Origin: Pseudoglutamicibacter albus
GTDB lineage: Bacteria; Actinomycetota; Actinomycetes; Actinomycetales; Micrococcaceae
Direction: 5' to 3'
Length of the DNA: 64,000 nucleotides
NCBI RefSeq assembly: GCF_031458175.1
Contig: NZ_JAVDXX010000001.1
Location: 1,178,001 to 1,242,000 of the forward strand
Position numbers and translations under genes: made by a program. The notes under the pieces were generated by a model. It saw nothing but the letters and a program-made list of their open reading frames with translations. It ran no database searches and was not told where the DNA came from. Positions within the stretch are counted from its first letter, which is position 1. The number at the start of each line of letters is the position of its first letter. Below are positions 45,954 through 54,470 of this stretch, piece by piece.

Positions 45954-46642
45954 GAGTCATCATCGCCGGCGGAGGTTCGGTGGGCCAGTCGATCGCCTCA
46001 GAACTTTTGGGCCGTAAGCATCAGGTGTGCATCATCGACGAGGACCCCGCTAACCGCGAAGCCGTGACATCTGGGGCCCTCGATGGGGTTGAATGGCTCA
46101 TCGGGGACGCGTGCGAGCTTTCCACACTGCGCCGCGCCCGCCCCGAAAACGCCGACGTGGTCGTGTCCGCAACCGGCGACGACAAAGCGAACCTCGTGGT
46201 GTCACTGCTCGCAAAATCCGAATTCGGTGTTCTACGCACCGTGGGGCGCGTGAACAACCCCCGCAACGAATGGATGTTCACCCAGGCGTGGGGTGTGGAT
46301 GTCGCGGTCTCGACCCCGCGGCTATTGACAGCGTTGGTTGAGGAAGCCGTTGAAGAGGGAGACCTCGTGCGGCTCATGTCGTTGCGTTCGGATTCCGCGG
46401 ACATCGTCGCGTTCACCGTTCCCGCGGATTCGCCGATGGTAGGGCTACGTTTCGCTGAAGTCCCGTGGCCGTTGCGCACGGTCCCGGTGGCTTTGCTACG
46501 CGATGACGCACCAATGGCGCCCACCGCCGACGACACGTTAGAGGCCGGCGATGAAGTCATCTTCCTCGCCGCACCCGCTGCGGAGAAGGAACTGCGGAAA
46601 CTGCTACGGGAAGGCTGGGATCAAGCCGAATCCCTCGCCTGA
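45950..46642 (+). CDS. trkA: TrkA-type potassium uptake regulatory protein (second)
   Basis: A 230-residue RCK protein with GGGSVGQSIASEL, VVVSATGDDKANLVVSLLAK and a TrkA_C domain. Start overlaps the first trkA by four bases. The last 22 bases overlap the 3' end of the convergent DUF3159 gene (46621-46642). Confidence 0.92.
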   Translation: MRVIIAGGGSVGQSIASELLGRKHQVCIIDEDPANREAVTSGALDGVEWLIGDACELSTLRRARPENADVVVSATGDDKANLVVSLLAKSEFGVLRTVGRVNNPRNEWMFTQAWGVDVAVSTPRLLTALVEEAVEEGDLVRLMSLRSDSADIVAFTVPADSPMVGLRFAEVPWPLRTVPVALLRDDAPMAPTADDTLEAGDEVIFLAAPAAEKELRKLLREGWDQAESLA

Positions 46643-47562
46643 TGCCGCATCAGCGCATTACCGGTGTCGGCGCACGTGCTTCTGGGGTCGTTACCGGCAG
46701 TCTCGACGATGCGTGGGCGGGTGATGAACCACGCCAACACGAGCACACCAACATAGAGAGGCACGCCCATCACGAGCCGTGCCGCGCCGAGCGCGTTGAC
46801 CTGGTCCGTGAGATACAGAGGCACCTGGACGGCGAGCCGGAACACAAAGAGGCCTAAGACCAGAAGGTTGGCCGTCTGATACACCCGCATGCGGGCACGG
46901 CTCTTGCGCCATTCGAGGTCTTCACCATGCAGGAAACCGAAAACCACACCCACCAACGGCCAGCGCACTAACGCTGAAATACCGAGCACGAGGGACGAGA
47001 CGATGTTCGTGATGAACCCGGGCACATAGTAGTCCCGCGCATTGCCTCCCGCTTTAGCGAAGAAGGAGCACAACACGATCCCAAGCAGACCCGTGATCGC
47101 AGGCGTGACCTGCGTGCGGGTCACCAAACGAGCCACGATAAACACTAATCCCGCCGCCAGGGATGCGATCAGCGCGATATCGAGTTGCTGCGTGAACGCA
47201 AAAATCATCATGAACAAGAAACCCGGAACCGTCGACTCCGTGAAACCGCGGATACCGCCGATCGAGGCCAACGGGTCGATGTTCCCGTCCTCTTTGCGTT
47301 TGATCGAGCTTCCAAGCGAACCCGCGACGGTGGCCGCCGCCTGATTGCGTTCACGCCCCTCTGTTGGCGGTGCGGACTGGGCAGGCTGCTCAGGTTGTGG
47401 AGACTGTTTGGGTTGTTCAGACATCCCGGCCCCGTTCCCTGTTTTAGAGTTGACCGCCCCTGCGTTCAGCAACCCAGCGTTTCTGAGTTCACGGCGAGTC
47501 GGTCGAGGATTCGTGGATCCGTTACGGTTCGGGTCAGGGCTGTGGGATGTCGGGATAGGCAT
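46621..47562 (-). CDS. DUF3159 membrane protein
   Basis: A 313-residue protein. The N-terminal 110 residues are polar and Pro/Gln-rich; the rest has about six membrane segments, with VPGFLFMMIFAFTQQLDIAL, KAGGNARDYYVPGFITNIV and RWPLVGVVFGFLHGEDLEWR, the signature of DUF3159. Function is unknown. It lies downstream of the OB-fold and DUF3710 genes in one direction with two-base gaps. Confidence 0.87.
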   Translation of the reverse strand: MPIPTSHSPDPNRNGSTNPRPTRRELRNAGLLNAGAVNSKTGNGAGMSEQPKQSPQPEQPAQSAPPTEGRERNQAAATVAGSLGSSIKRKEDGNIDPLASIGGIRGFTESTVPGFLFMMIFAFTQQLDIALIASLAAGLVFIVARLVTRTQVTPAITGLLGIVLCSFFAKAGGNARDYYVPGFITNIVSSLVLGISALVRWPLVGVVFGFLHGEDLEWRKSRARMRVYQTANLLVLGLFVFRLAVQVPLYLTDQVNALGAARLVMGVPLYVGVLVLAWFITRPRIVETAGNDPRSTCADTGNALMRHQARDSA

Positions 47563-47564
47563 GC

Positions 47565-47921
47565 CTAGGTTTCCTTGTCTGTCCGGTCTGGAGCCGCCTC
47601 GAGGACTTCATACCGGGGATTGAAGATGACGTTGCGGCCTTCGCGCCGACTCACGGGCCCGGAGAATCTCAGTGTCGCCCCCGGGTGGATGCCAGCAACA
47701 TGCTGCTGGCCAAGCCAGATCAGAACAACGAACTCGCCGGCGTTAGCTACCGGGAGCCGCTGCCCCGGACGAGGTTGCTCAGGAACCACGACCGCTTCGA
47801 AGCTCGCCGCGTGGCCTGGCGCGGGGCGCGTTGTGGCCGTGATCCATCCGGTCAGCTGGATCTGCTCACCAGTGACTCGTTCAGGCCACGGATGAGGCGT
47901 CCGGCGCTGGCTTGTGGGCAC
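47565..47921 (-). CDS. OB-fold nucleic-acid-binding-like protein
   Basis: A 118-residue protein in the slot occupied across actinobacteria by a small OB-fold protein. Visible are ATLRFSGPVSRREGRNVIFNPRYE (quoted as GPVSRREGRNVIFNPRYE), a beta-rich pattern typical of OB domains. Spacing of two bases on either side indicates a tight operon with DUF3710 and DUF3159. Ligand and role are unknown. Confidence 0.78.
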   Translation of the reverse strand: MPTSQRRTPHPWPERVTGEQIQLTGWITATTRPAPGHAASFEAVVVPEQPRPGQRLPVANAGEFVVLIWLGQQHVAGIHPGATLRFSGPVSRREGRNVIFNPRYEVLEAAPDRTDKET

Positions 47922-47923
47922 GC

Positions 47924-48661
47924 TTAGCCGATCTGTGTGATCTCAGGGCCACGACGAGGGTCGTGGTTATCCCTGTTCGTTTCCGCATCATGCCGGGATC
48001 GGGCGGCTTCAGCGGCCTTCTCTGATCCGTCTGGGACACGCAACGGCAACAGTTCGGTTGGGGACATCGGTTCCTGGCCGCGATCCACAATCACCGCCGC
48101 CAGGAACGCCTCGAGCTCTTGGGCTGCTTTATCGTTGATCGCGGCAGGGCCGCCGAATACGGCGCGCAAGAACCAGCGCGGCCCGTCGATGCCCACAAAG
48201 CGAGCCACCATGTGGCCCCTCTCCCCGTTCGGTCCTGTGGCTTCAACGCGTGCCAGAAGTTCAGGGCCAAAGCGTCCGTCGCGGCGGTCCGTGCGGCCGC
48301 CCTGCTGGGTGATCGCGTCATCGATCTCAGAGGAAATACCGTCCCACAGGCCCCCAGATTTCGATGCGGCGAAAGCCTGCAACTGTACGCGTGAGTCTTC
48401 ATACTCAACGGCAGCAGAGACCACAGCGCCCGAGGTTTCTTCAACCTCAAGGTTGAGGTTCATGCCCTCAACCGCGGGGATCTTCAACGAGCCGAGGTCG
48501 ATATAGGCTTCGGTGGGAGTGCGCTCGGAGATATCGAAAGGACCGTCAGTCCGGTCAGTTTTACCCTCAGCAACGCTAGGAGTCGGTTCAGCAACCGTAG
48601 CCTGCTCCGGTGCGGCATCCGCTTCCTGCGTCTTACGCTTACGGCGGGAAAACAGACCCAT
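47924..48661 (-). CDS. DUF3710 protein
   Basis: A 245-residue soluble protein. It opens with MGLFSRRKRK, continues with an acidic linker, and then the DUF3710 core (about 50-215: EAYIDLGSLKIPAVEGMNL, GPNGERGHMVARFVGIDGPR). The C-terminus is charged (RHDAETNRDNHDPRRGP). It is conserved next to dut throughout actinobacteria, function unknown. Confidence 0.9.
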   Translation of the reverse strand: MGLFSRRKRKTQEADAAPEQATVAEPTPSVAEGKTDRTDGPFDISERTPTEAYIDLGSLKIPAVEGMNLNLEVEETSGAVVSAAVEYEDSRVQLQAFAASKSGGLWDGISSEIDDAITQQGGRTDRRDGRFGPELLARVEATGPNGERGHMVARFVGIDGPRWFLRAVFGGPAAINDKAAQELEAFLAAVIVDRGQEPMSPTELLPLRVPDGSEKAAEAARSRHDAETNRDNHDPRRGPEITQIG

Positions 48662-48950
48662 CGAAATACACGTCCTTCCAGATCACTCACGATCACGAGA
48701 TCACGAACACCGCGCCAAGGCCCGCATCATCGGCTTGGCCAGGTTCTTTATCGAGTCTAGTCCTGTCATGAGCCCAAACACGGGAATATCACGCCTGAAC
48801 TCATGTGCTTTCACTCTCAGTGGATTCCGCCTGGACTGAAGCTGTGGGTGAGCTAGTCGCTAGGTGAGTTGGTCAAGGGCTGAGTTGGTCAATGGGGTGA
48901 GCGAGACAATGGGGTCAGCTCGCCAAGGGGCGGGCTAGCCGCAGGACGGG

Positions 48951-49430
48951 TTAGGCGGTGAACCCGCCGGTGCTACCGTGCCCGCCGAAACCTCGCTCGG
49001 ACTCCCCCAGCTCATCGGCTTCGAGAAAACGCGCGTGGCTGACCTGCTGGATCACCAACTGACCGATCCTGTCACCCGGGTTCAGCGTCACAGCTTTGAG
49101 CGGATCGAGGTTGATGAGGTTGACCTTGATCTCGCCGCGATAGCCCGCATCGATCGTTCCTGGGGCGTTCACAATGCTCACGCCATGCTTATGCGCAAGG
49201 CCTGAGCGCGGGTGCACAAAACACGCATACCCAACCGGTAGCTCAATCGCGATTCCAGTAGCAACCAGAGCCCGTTCACCTGGCTGCAACGTGACGGTTT
49301 CTGCGGCCGCGATGTCAGCTCCCGCATCGTCATGATGCGCATACGCAGGCAAAGACGCAGACGGGACCAAACGCTTGACCTTGACCACCGGACGGTCCAC
49401 CCCGGCAGAAGCCACTTGTTCCTGATCCAC
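48951..49430 (-). CDS. dut: Deoxyuridine 5'-triphosphate nucleotidohydrolase (dUTPase)
   Basis: A 159-residue trimeric dUTPase with all five motifs: HHDDAGADIAA, HPRSGLAHKHG, NAPGTIDAGYRGEIKVNL, RIGQLVIQ and the P-loop-like RGFGGHGSTGGF. It hydrolyses dUTP to dUMP and pyrophosphate. The start is uncertain: GTG at 49430 (VDQEQV) is chosen, with GTG codons at 49436 and 49460 as alternatives. The 290 bases downstream of DUF3710's start contain short direct repeats (GAGTTGGTCAA). Confidence 0.93.
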   Translation of the reverse strand: MDQEQVASAGVDRPVVKVKRLVPSASLPAYAHHDDAGADIAAAETVTLQPGERALVATGIAIELPVGYACFVHPRSGLAHKHGVSIVNAPGTIDAGYRGEIKVNLINLDPLKAVTLNPGDRIGQLVIQQVSHARFLEADELGESERGFGGHGSTGGFTA

Positions 49431-49488
49431 GAAAACACCCCGCAACTTACGAAGACACACTCAAACCAGTGACAGTCTAGCCGTTCGA

Positions 49489-49559
49489 GCCCAGCGCAGG
49501 GGCCTCAACACAGCCCAGCGCCGGAGCTTCAACCCCAGGGTAGGAGCCTCAACACAGGG
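49489..49559. repeat. Three tandem copies of a 24-base intergenic repeat
   Basis: Imperfect copies start at 49489 (GCCCAGCGCAGGGGCCTC…), 49513 (GCCCAGCGCCGGAGCTTC…) and 49537 (AGGGTAGGAGCCTC…), between the divergent dut and DUF3093 genes. Confidence 0.7.
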
Positions 49560-49586
49560 CGCGAAGGCTCTCGATAGAATGGCACC

Positions 49587-50162
49587 ATGTCCCAGCCTGA
49601 TCCAACGTCCGAGTCTGTTCCGGCCCAGCCTGACCCATCCGAGCCACGCGACGATGCCGCGAGCACTACCGCGCCTAGCGCCGCGCCGTCCGCAGCAGGT
49701 AAGCCCCTCTTTGAAGAGAAGCTGCCTTATCCGTGGTGGATGTGGGTCGTCTCCGCTGCATTCGCGGTAGCCATCGGCTTGACCTTGGCCCCAACCAACA
49801 TGGGCCTCCTTGCACTGATCGCCGCGATCGTATTCATCATCGCTGCCGTACTCATGATCAGCACAACCCCCAAAACCGTGGTCACCGAGGATGTTTTGCG
49901 CGTTGGCCGGGCCGCAATCGAGCGCCGCTACCTCGGCGAAGTCACCGGCTACCGCGGCTATAAAGCCCGCTATCAGCGAGGCCCAGGCCTCAACGGGCTC
50001 GCGTATATGAGCTTCCGCGGCTGGGTTGACCCAGTGGTGAAAGTTGAGATCACGGACGAACGCGACCAGACCCCGTACTGGCTGTTCTCCACCAAACGCC
50101 CAGAAGAACTCGTCGAAGCGCTCGGCGGCGCGATGGCCGCAGAAGACGCCCCTGAGATTTAA
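49587..50162 (+). CDS. DUF3093 membrane protein
   Basis: A 191-residue protein: a polar Pro/Ser/Ala-rich N-terminus (1-45), two membrane segments (PYPWWMWVVSAAFAVAIGLT and LLALIAAIVFIIAAVLM), then a soluble domain with RRYLGEVTGYRGYKARYQRG and WLFSTKRPEELVEALGG. It matches DUF3093, conserved divergently from dut in actinobacteria. Function unknown. The stop lies in a 16-bp tandem duplication. Confidence 0.88.
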   Translation: MSQPDPTSESVPAQPDPSEPRDDAASTTAPSAAPSAAGKPLFEEKLPYPWWMWVVSAAFAVAIGLTLAPTNMGLLALIAAIVFIIAAVLMISTTPKTVVTEDVLRVGRAAIERRYLGEVTGYRGYKARYQRGPGLNGLAYMSFRGWVDPVVKVEITDERDQTPYWLFSTKRPEELVEALGGAMAAEDAPEI

Positions 50163-50191
50163 GAACCCAGCGATCTAAGAACCCAGAGATC
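50160..50191. repeat. 16-bp tandem duplication at the DUF3093 stop codon
   Basis: TAAGAACCCAGCGATC (50160-50175) is followed by TAAGAACCCAGAGATC (50176-50191), one mismatch, and a partial third TAAGGATG. The first TAA is the gene's stop. Confidence 0.85.
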
Positions 50192-50225
50192 TAAGGATGA
50201 GGACGCCCCAGCAGCGGTAGCGTTC

Positions 50226-50279
50226 TTAACGTTTGTGGGGTGCACACCAACATTTTGGTGTGCACCCCACAAACGTTAA
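50226..50279. terminator. 25-bp perfect inverted repeat, bidirectional terminator
   Basis: Arms 50226-50250 (begins TTAACGTTTGTGGGGTGC) and 50255-50279 are perfectly complementary around a four-base loop CATT. It lies between the convergent DUF3093 and DUF4193 genes. Confidence 0.82.
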
Positions 50280-50291
50280 ACCTTGAGTGTT

Positions 50292-50591
50292 CTAGCCCGC
50301 GCAATCCTTGCAGTACAGCAGGCCGTCTTCTTCCTCAGCGATCTGGGAACGGTGACGAACCAAGAAGCACGAGTTGCATGTGAACTCATCAGACTGTGCA
50401 GGAAGAACCGTCACGTTGAGTTCTTCTTCCGAGAGGTCAGCACCCGGAAGTTCGAACCCTTCCGCCGCTTCGGTCTCATCCTCGTCAACTACCGCCGACT
50501 GACTGTCATTACGGCGACCTTTGAGTTCTTCAATCGAGTCTTCGCGGTTGCCCTCGTCGTTCTTACGAGGAGCATCGTAATCAGTGGCCAC
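50292..50591 (-). CDS. DUF4193 zinc-ribbon-like protein
   Basis: A 99-residue acidic protein with a C-terminal C-x2-C … C-x2-C zinc-ribbon-like pair (FTCNSCFLVRHRS and LLYCKDCAG). It matches DUF4193, conserved beside sepH and dut in actinobacteria. Function unknown; a protein- or nucleic-acid-binding zinc finger is plausible. Confidence 0.9.
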   Translation of the reverse strand: MATDYDAPRKNDEGNREDSIEELKGRRNDSQSAVVDEDETEAAEGFELPGADLSEEELNVTVLPAQSDEFTCNSCFLVRHRSQIAEEEDGLLYCKDCAG

Positions 50592-50899
50592 TTCTCACCT
50601 TTATTCTCGGAGGGGTCTCTGGCAGGGACATATGAGCCGATATGCAGAGAATATGTGCATTACCTATGTCGCACGTATCTAACACCATTACGAGGCCTCT
50701 TTGCAACACCTGCGTTCAGACCTGCGTCAAACACGACACCCCTGCAGACTACAAAGCGGCGCGCCGCAACGCAATATGGCCGCATTGTAGCTCAGACATG
50801 AAAGACTAGGCCAAGAATAGGCTGTGCCCGGCACCCGCACCCAACAACATCAACTCATGGTGGCAAGGCATAGCCCAAAGCCACCCACCGGGAGGAAAC
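50592..50899. other. Intergenic region between divergent DUF4193 and sepH genes
   Basis: About 310 bases with no gene. It must contain both divergent promoters, but no convincing -35/-10 pair was singled out. The sepH ribosome site GGGAGGAAAC ends directly before ATG 50900. Confidence 0.5.
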
Positions 50900-52486
50900 A
50901 TGCGTAATCTTCGCGTGATTCGCGTTGACGCGGCAAACGCGACGCTGTACCTAAGCGATGCCGACGGTCACGAATACAGCCTCCCCATCGATGACGAACT
51001 TCTCGATGTCGTAATAGATCTCACATCACCGACCTCCACCAACGCAAGTAAGCCTGGCACCACAAGCAAGCCCGCTAAAACAGGCAAGCACAGCGCCGAA
51101 TCCAACAGCACGGAAACGCCCACCACCGGGCCGAATGTGACTGTCACGGAGGCAGGTATCGCATTTGGGCGTGACCGCTTGCCGGCAACTGACAAGCAGA
51201 GAACCGGTACACAGAACAACGCCGGTTCGCGGAGATCATCTCGAACCTCCGACGCTTCTTCCGCGGCCACCGCATCGGGTTCAGCCGCATCAGCCAGTGG
51301 CGCTTCCGGTGGCACTGCCTCCACCTCCGGCACAGCAGGCCCAGGCTCCGCGGGCTCTGGCTCAGCTGGCTCCGCGGCGGCTGCACGGCGTGCACCCGAG
51401 GCGCGCCCGCTCAGGCCACGGGAAATCCAGGCTCGCATCCGCGAAGGAGCGACAGCCCAGCAGCTCGTCGAGGAGACTGGGACTGACATCAAGCTGATCG
51501 AAAGCTACGAAGGCCCGATTCTGGCCGAACGCCGTTACCGGGCACAGCAGGCCCAGGCCATCGAGGTGTCTGCACCTCAAAACAATGAGGGCTACCGTGC
51601 CGCTTTCGGCGACAACCCAGCCAACCTGGGTGACATGGTGCGGGCACGCTTACGTGCCAACGGGATCGACGTTGAAACGCTGCGCTGGGATTCTTGGAAG
51701 GTCAATGCTGGAGCGTGGACCGTCATCGCGGACTTCGTGCTCCCTGAGACTGCCCCCAACGTGGGCGGTGAACCGCCGGCTGAATGGATTTTCCACCCGA
51801 CCCGCCGCCACCTGGAGAACCGGAACCGTTGGGCCCAGGTGCTCTCCGAATGGGAGCCGTGGGACTTCTCTGCCCCACCGCGCCGGCTTGTGCCCGTCGC
51901 TGATGAGCCTGATCAACCGTTCAACGTCGAAGACGGCCCCTTGCGTGAAGTCCCCCGCCCCGTTGCCGCGACAGGCTCCAGCGCGGGTTCTGAAGACGCC
52001 GGCGCCTCGGCTCCGGATACGGCACCGGGCAAGGACGATTCGGACCAAGAGCTGCTCGATGTTTTGACCCGCCGCCGCGGAACCCGTGTAGGCGAGGACG
52101 CCGAAGGCGACGATGCGCTAGCCCACCTCATCGCCCAAAGCCACCAGGACCGCGAACATTCCGGCGCTGACGGCGAAGCCCCAGACCGCACTGACGGCCA
52201 ACACCTGCCAGACATCAAGAACGTCTCCTTCCCGCCGCTACGCCGCGTCCCAGACCCAGCCGCGGGACGGTCTCGGGCGAAGAACGAGGACAGCGGCCGC
52301 AAGAGCGGCAACAATCTTGAACCGCATCCACTGTGGGGCGATCCACGCAACTCTGGCCACGGCCGCGCCTCTGAAGACGAGGGCGAGACGGATGCCGAAA
52401 CCACCCACCGGAAGCGCCGCTCCAAGATGCCGTCCTGGGATGAGATCGTCTTCGGTCGCGGCGCCCGCCACCCCGACGAAGAATAA
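50900..52486 (+). CDS. sepH: Septation protein SepH
   Basis: A 528-residue protein with the SepH/DUF3071 N-terminal signature (MRNLRVIRVDAANATLYLSD), a Ser/Thr/Ala-rich insert (about 45-165, long GSAGSGSAGS-type tract), the helix-turn-helix part (LRPREIQARIREGATAQQLV, then IKLIESYEGPILAERRY) and a disordered acidic C-terminus. SepH binds FtsZ and promotes ring assembly in actinobacteria. The insert between the N-terminal strands and the helix-turn-helix is longer than I would expect. Confidence 0.92.
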   Translation: MRNLRVIRVDAANATLYLSDADGHEYSLPIDDELLDVVIDLTSPTSTNASKPGTTSKPAKTGKHSAESNSTETPTTGPNVTVTEAGIAFGRDRLPATDKQRTGTQNNAGSRRSSRTSDASSAATASGSAASASGASGGTASTSGTAGPGSAGSGSAGSAAAARRAPEARPLRPREIQARIREGATAQQLVEETGTDIKLIESYEGPILAERRYRAQQAQAIEVSAPQNNEGYRAAFGDNPANLGDMVRARLRANGIDVETLRWDSWKVNAGAWTVIADFVLPETAPNVGGEPPAEWIFHPTRRHLENRNRWAQVLSEWEPWDFSAPPRRLVPVADEPDQPFNVEDGPLREVPRPVAATGSSAGSEDAGASAPDTAPGKDDSDQELLDVLTRRRGTRVGEDAEGDDALAHLIAQSHQDREHSGADGEAPDRTDGQHLPDIKNVSFPPLRRVPDPAAGRSRAKNEDSGRKSGNNLEPHPLWGDPRNSGHGRASEDEGETDAETTHRKRRSKMPSWDEIVFGRGARHPDEE

Positions 52487-52500
52487 CCCCGACTCAGCTA

Positions 52501-52524
52501 GGCGGGCCTCAGGCTGGACCCGCC
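52501..52524. terminator. Short hairpin between convergent sepH and phosphodiesterase genes
   Basis: GGCGGG (52501-52506) pairs with CCCGCC (52519-52524) around a 12-base loop, just after the sepH stop. Confidence 0.4.
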
Positions 52525-52534
52525 CCCATTAGGG

Positions 52535-53818
52535 CTACGCGAGCACGGCGAACGGGATCCGACGTTCCGCTTCAGTGAGCGATCCGTGCTGCCCGATCAT
52601 CTGGAACGCGTGTGGCGAAACCCGTCGCCCGTCATAGAGTGCGATCGGGCCGTGCGCGGCAATCACAACGTCACCGGCACGCTCTAACACCCCGTCACGG
52701 AACGAAGCGCCGAACCAGCCGAGCTCAACGTATTCCTCACGCGTGAGAATCCACGCATCCGCCCCGAAGCGTTCCTTCCACGCCGCAACCACCGCATCGC
52801 GCTGAACCTGCGGAGTGTGCTGTTCAAAATGCAGCTGAACCGCGCGAGGCTCCCCCGCCGTCAGCTCGACCCCATCGATCAGCTCAGGGAACTGCGAATA
52901 ATCGATTCGCCCCTCGCGCGGAATATCCACCATCCCGTGATCAGCGGTCAAAACCACCAGCGTGTCCGCAGGCAGCTTAGCGATCAGCCGGCCCATCGCC
53001 GCATCGAGCTCTTCAAGCTCATGCAGCCATTTCTCTGATGCGACACCGTAGGCGTGGCCGGCTTTATCGAGGTCGTCCCAGTACAGGTACACGAACACGT
53101 CTTTGTGTTTCAACTCAGCCAACGTAGCGGCAACGCGCGCATGCGGTGTAGTCACGCCCACGAACTCTCCGCCGCGCAGGCTAGAACGAGTCAGCGCTGA
53201 GTGCTCGAACTTATCCCGCGAAACGGTCACCACGCGGCGCACGGTCTCCATGCGCTCGAAACACGTCGGATTCGGTTGCCACTGCCCCGGGTCAAGATCT
53301 TCCGGCCAACCACCCAGCTGGTTGACTAAACGCCGGCCCCCTGCAGGATCCGGTGCCACCGCGTCATAACCCACGATGCCGTGCTCAGCTGGGGCGAGCC
53401 CGGTGCCCATCGCTGTCAGGGCCGCGGCGGTCGTGGTCGGGAACACCGTGGATAGCGTCCGCGAGCTTTCATGCTTCATCGCCTGGCGGATCACCGGGGC
53501 GTGCCCGCCGTAACGTTCGATCAGCTCAGAACCAAGGCCATCAACCATGACCATGACCGCCCGGCGAGCGGGTTCAAGCCCCGGGATCAGCCCGTCAGCG
53601 TTCGCTTCGCTGAAAGACGCCGAACACACAGGCACGACGCCATGCCATGCCGACAGTGCCGCATCGATCGTTGGGACCACCATGTTCAGGGTTCCGCGGC
53701 CATAATCTGGGGCCGCAGGCAGCTCAGTATCACCTGCGGGGATGCTTTGAGCGTCCGCATCCACGCCGCCGTGAGCATCAGCACCGCGACCGAACTGTGG
53801 GATCGAAAAATCAGTCAT
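52535..53818 (-). CDS. Alkaline-phosphatase-superfamily protein (nucleotide pyrophosphatase/phosphodiesterase type)
   Basis: A 427-residue protein with VMVDGLGSELIERYGG (metal Asp), the nucleophile Thr in STVFPTTTAAALTAMGTG, WDDLDKAGHAYG and VVLTADHGMVDIP. These are the metal and nucleophile segments of type I phosphodiesterase/nucleotide pyrophosphatases. No clear signal peptide. ATG 53818 is preferred over 53857. Five bases separate it from the DUF5998 gene, in an operon also led by the GNAT-ligase gene. Confidence 0.88.
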   Translation of the reverse strand: MTDFSIPQFGRGADAHGGVDADAQSIPAGDTELPAAPDYGRGTLNMVVPTIDAALSAWHGVVPVCSASFSEANADGLIPGLEPARRAVMVMVDGLGSELIERYGGHAPVIRQAMKHESSRTLSTVFPTTTAAALTAMGTGLAPAEHGIVGYDAVAPDPAGGRRLVNQLGGWPEDLDPGQWQPNPTCFERMETVRRVVTVSRDKFEHSALTRSSLRGGEFVGVTTPHARVAATLAELKHKDVFVYLYWDDLDKAGHAYGVASEKWLHELEELDAAMGRLIAKLPADTLVVLTADHGMVDIPREGRIDYSQFPELIDGVELTAGEPRAVQLHFEQHTPQVQRDAVVAAWKERFGADAWILTREEYVELGWFGASFRDGVLERAGDVVIAAHGPIALYDGRRVSPHAFQMIGQHGSLTEAERRIPFAVLA

Positions 53819-53823
53819 AGCGC

Positions 53824-54429
53824 TTACCACGTCCGCCCGTAGGCAGCGGCAGAGCACGCACGCCGAACATCCCTAGCGAACTGGCGGGCCGCATCGAGCG
53901 CTTTCTGGCCATCGGCATCCGCTGAAACACGCATCGCAAGGTCTTCCTTACTCAGCTGCCCCGTGAGGCCGTGATCAGCGATGCATTCAGGGTCACCACA
54001 CTGTGCCGGAGCGAGCTCGGCTCGGGCACTGCCTGACCATGAAAGCGAAAACGTGAGCTCCCGCGGCGACTGCCCCGGCTTATACTCGGCAGGCCGCGCA
54101 ACAACACCCGAAAGCACCACGGTATGCAAACGCTGCAACGGAACCGACTCAACCGAGAACGTCGCGATCGGCTGGCCATCAGCCGCGTACTGCGCGTCAT
54201 CGATATGCAGAATGATCAGCTCTGCGTCAGTGAGCACCAAAACGATCGCATGCCGGTGAACCTCAACCGCCTCAACGTGCGTCTCAAGATGCAGATAATG
54301 ACGACGCGGCACCGCACCCTCAAGCTCCTCGTTAACGATGTCCGAGGTCAGGTCCGGATAGAACCCGGCCCGCTCTAGTTCCAGACGCAGCGCTTGATCA
54401 GCCGGCAGTGAAGACGAGGTATCAGACAT
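53824..54429 (-). CDS. DUF5998 family protein
   Basis: A 201-residue soluble protein with RLELERAGFYPDLTSDIV, HRHAIVLVLTDAELIILHID and CGDPECIADHGLTGQLSKED, matching the DUF5998 family of Micrococcales. Two Cys and several His in CGDPECIADHG might bind a metal. ATG 54429 is chosen; GTG/ATG codons upstream to 54459 are possible. Function unknown. Confidence 0.75.
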   Translation of the reverse strand: MSDTSSSLPADQALRLELERAGFYPDLTSDIVNEELEGAVPRRHYLHLETHVEAVEVHRHAIVLVLTDAELIILHIDDAQYAADGQPIATFSVESVPLQRLHTVVLSGVVARPAEYKPGQSPRELTFSLSWSGSARAELAPAQCGDPECIADHGLTGQLSKEDLAMRVSADADGQKALDAARQFARDVRRACSAAAYGRTW

Positions 54430-54470
54430 AGACCCCAGTCTATGTGCCGGGCTAAGCATGCGTGGACTCG

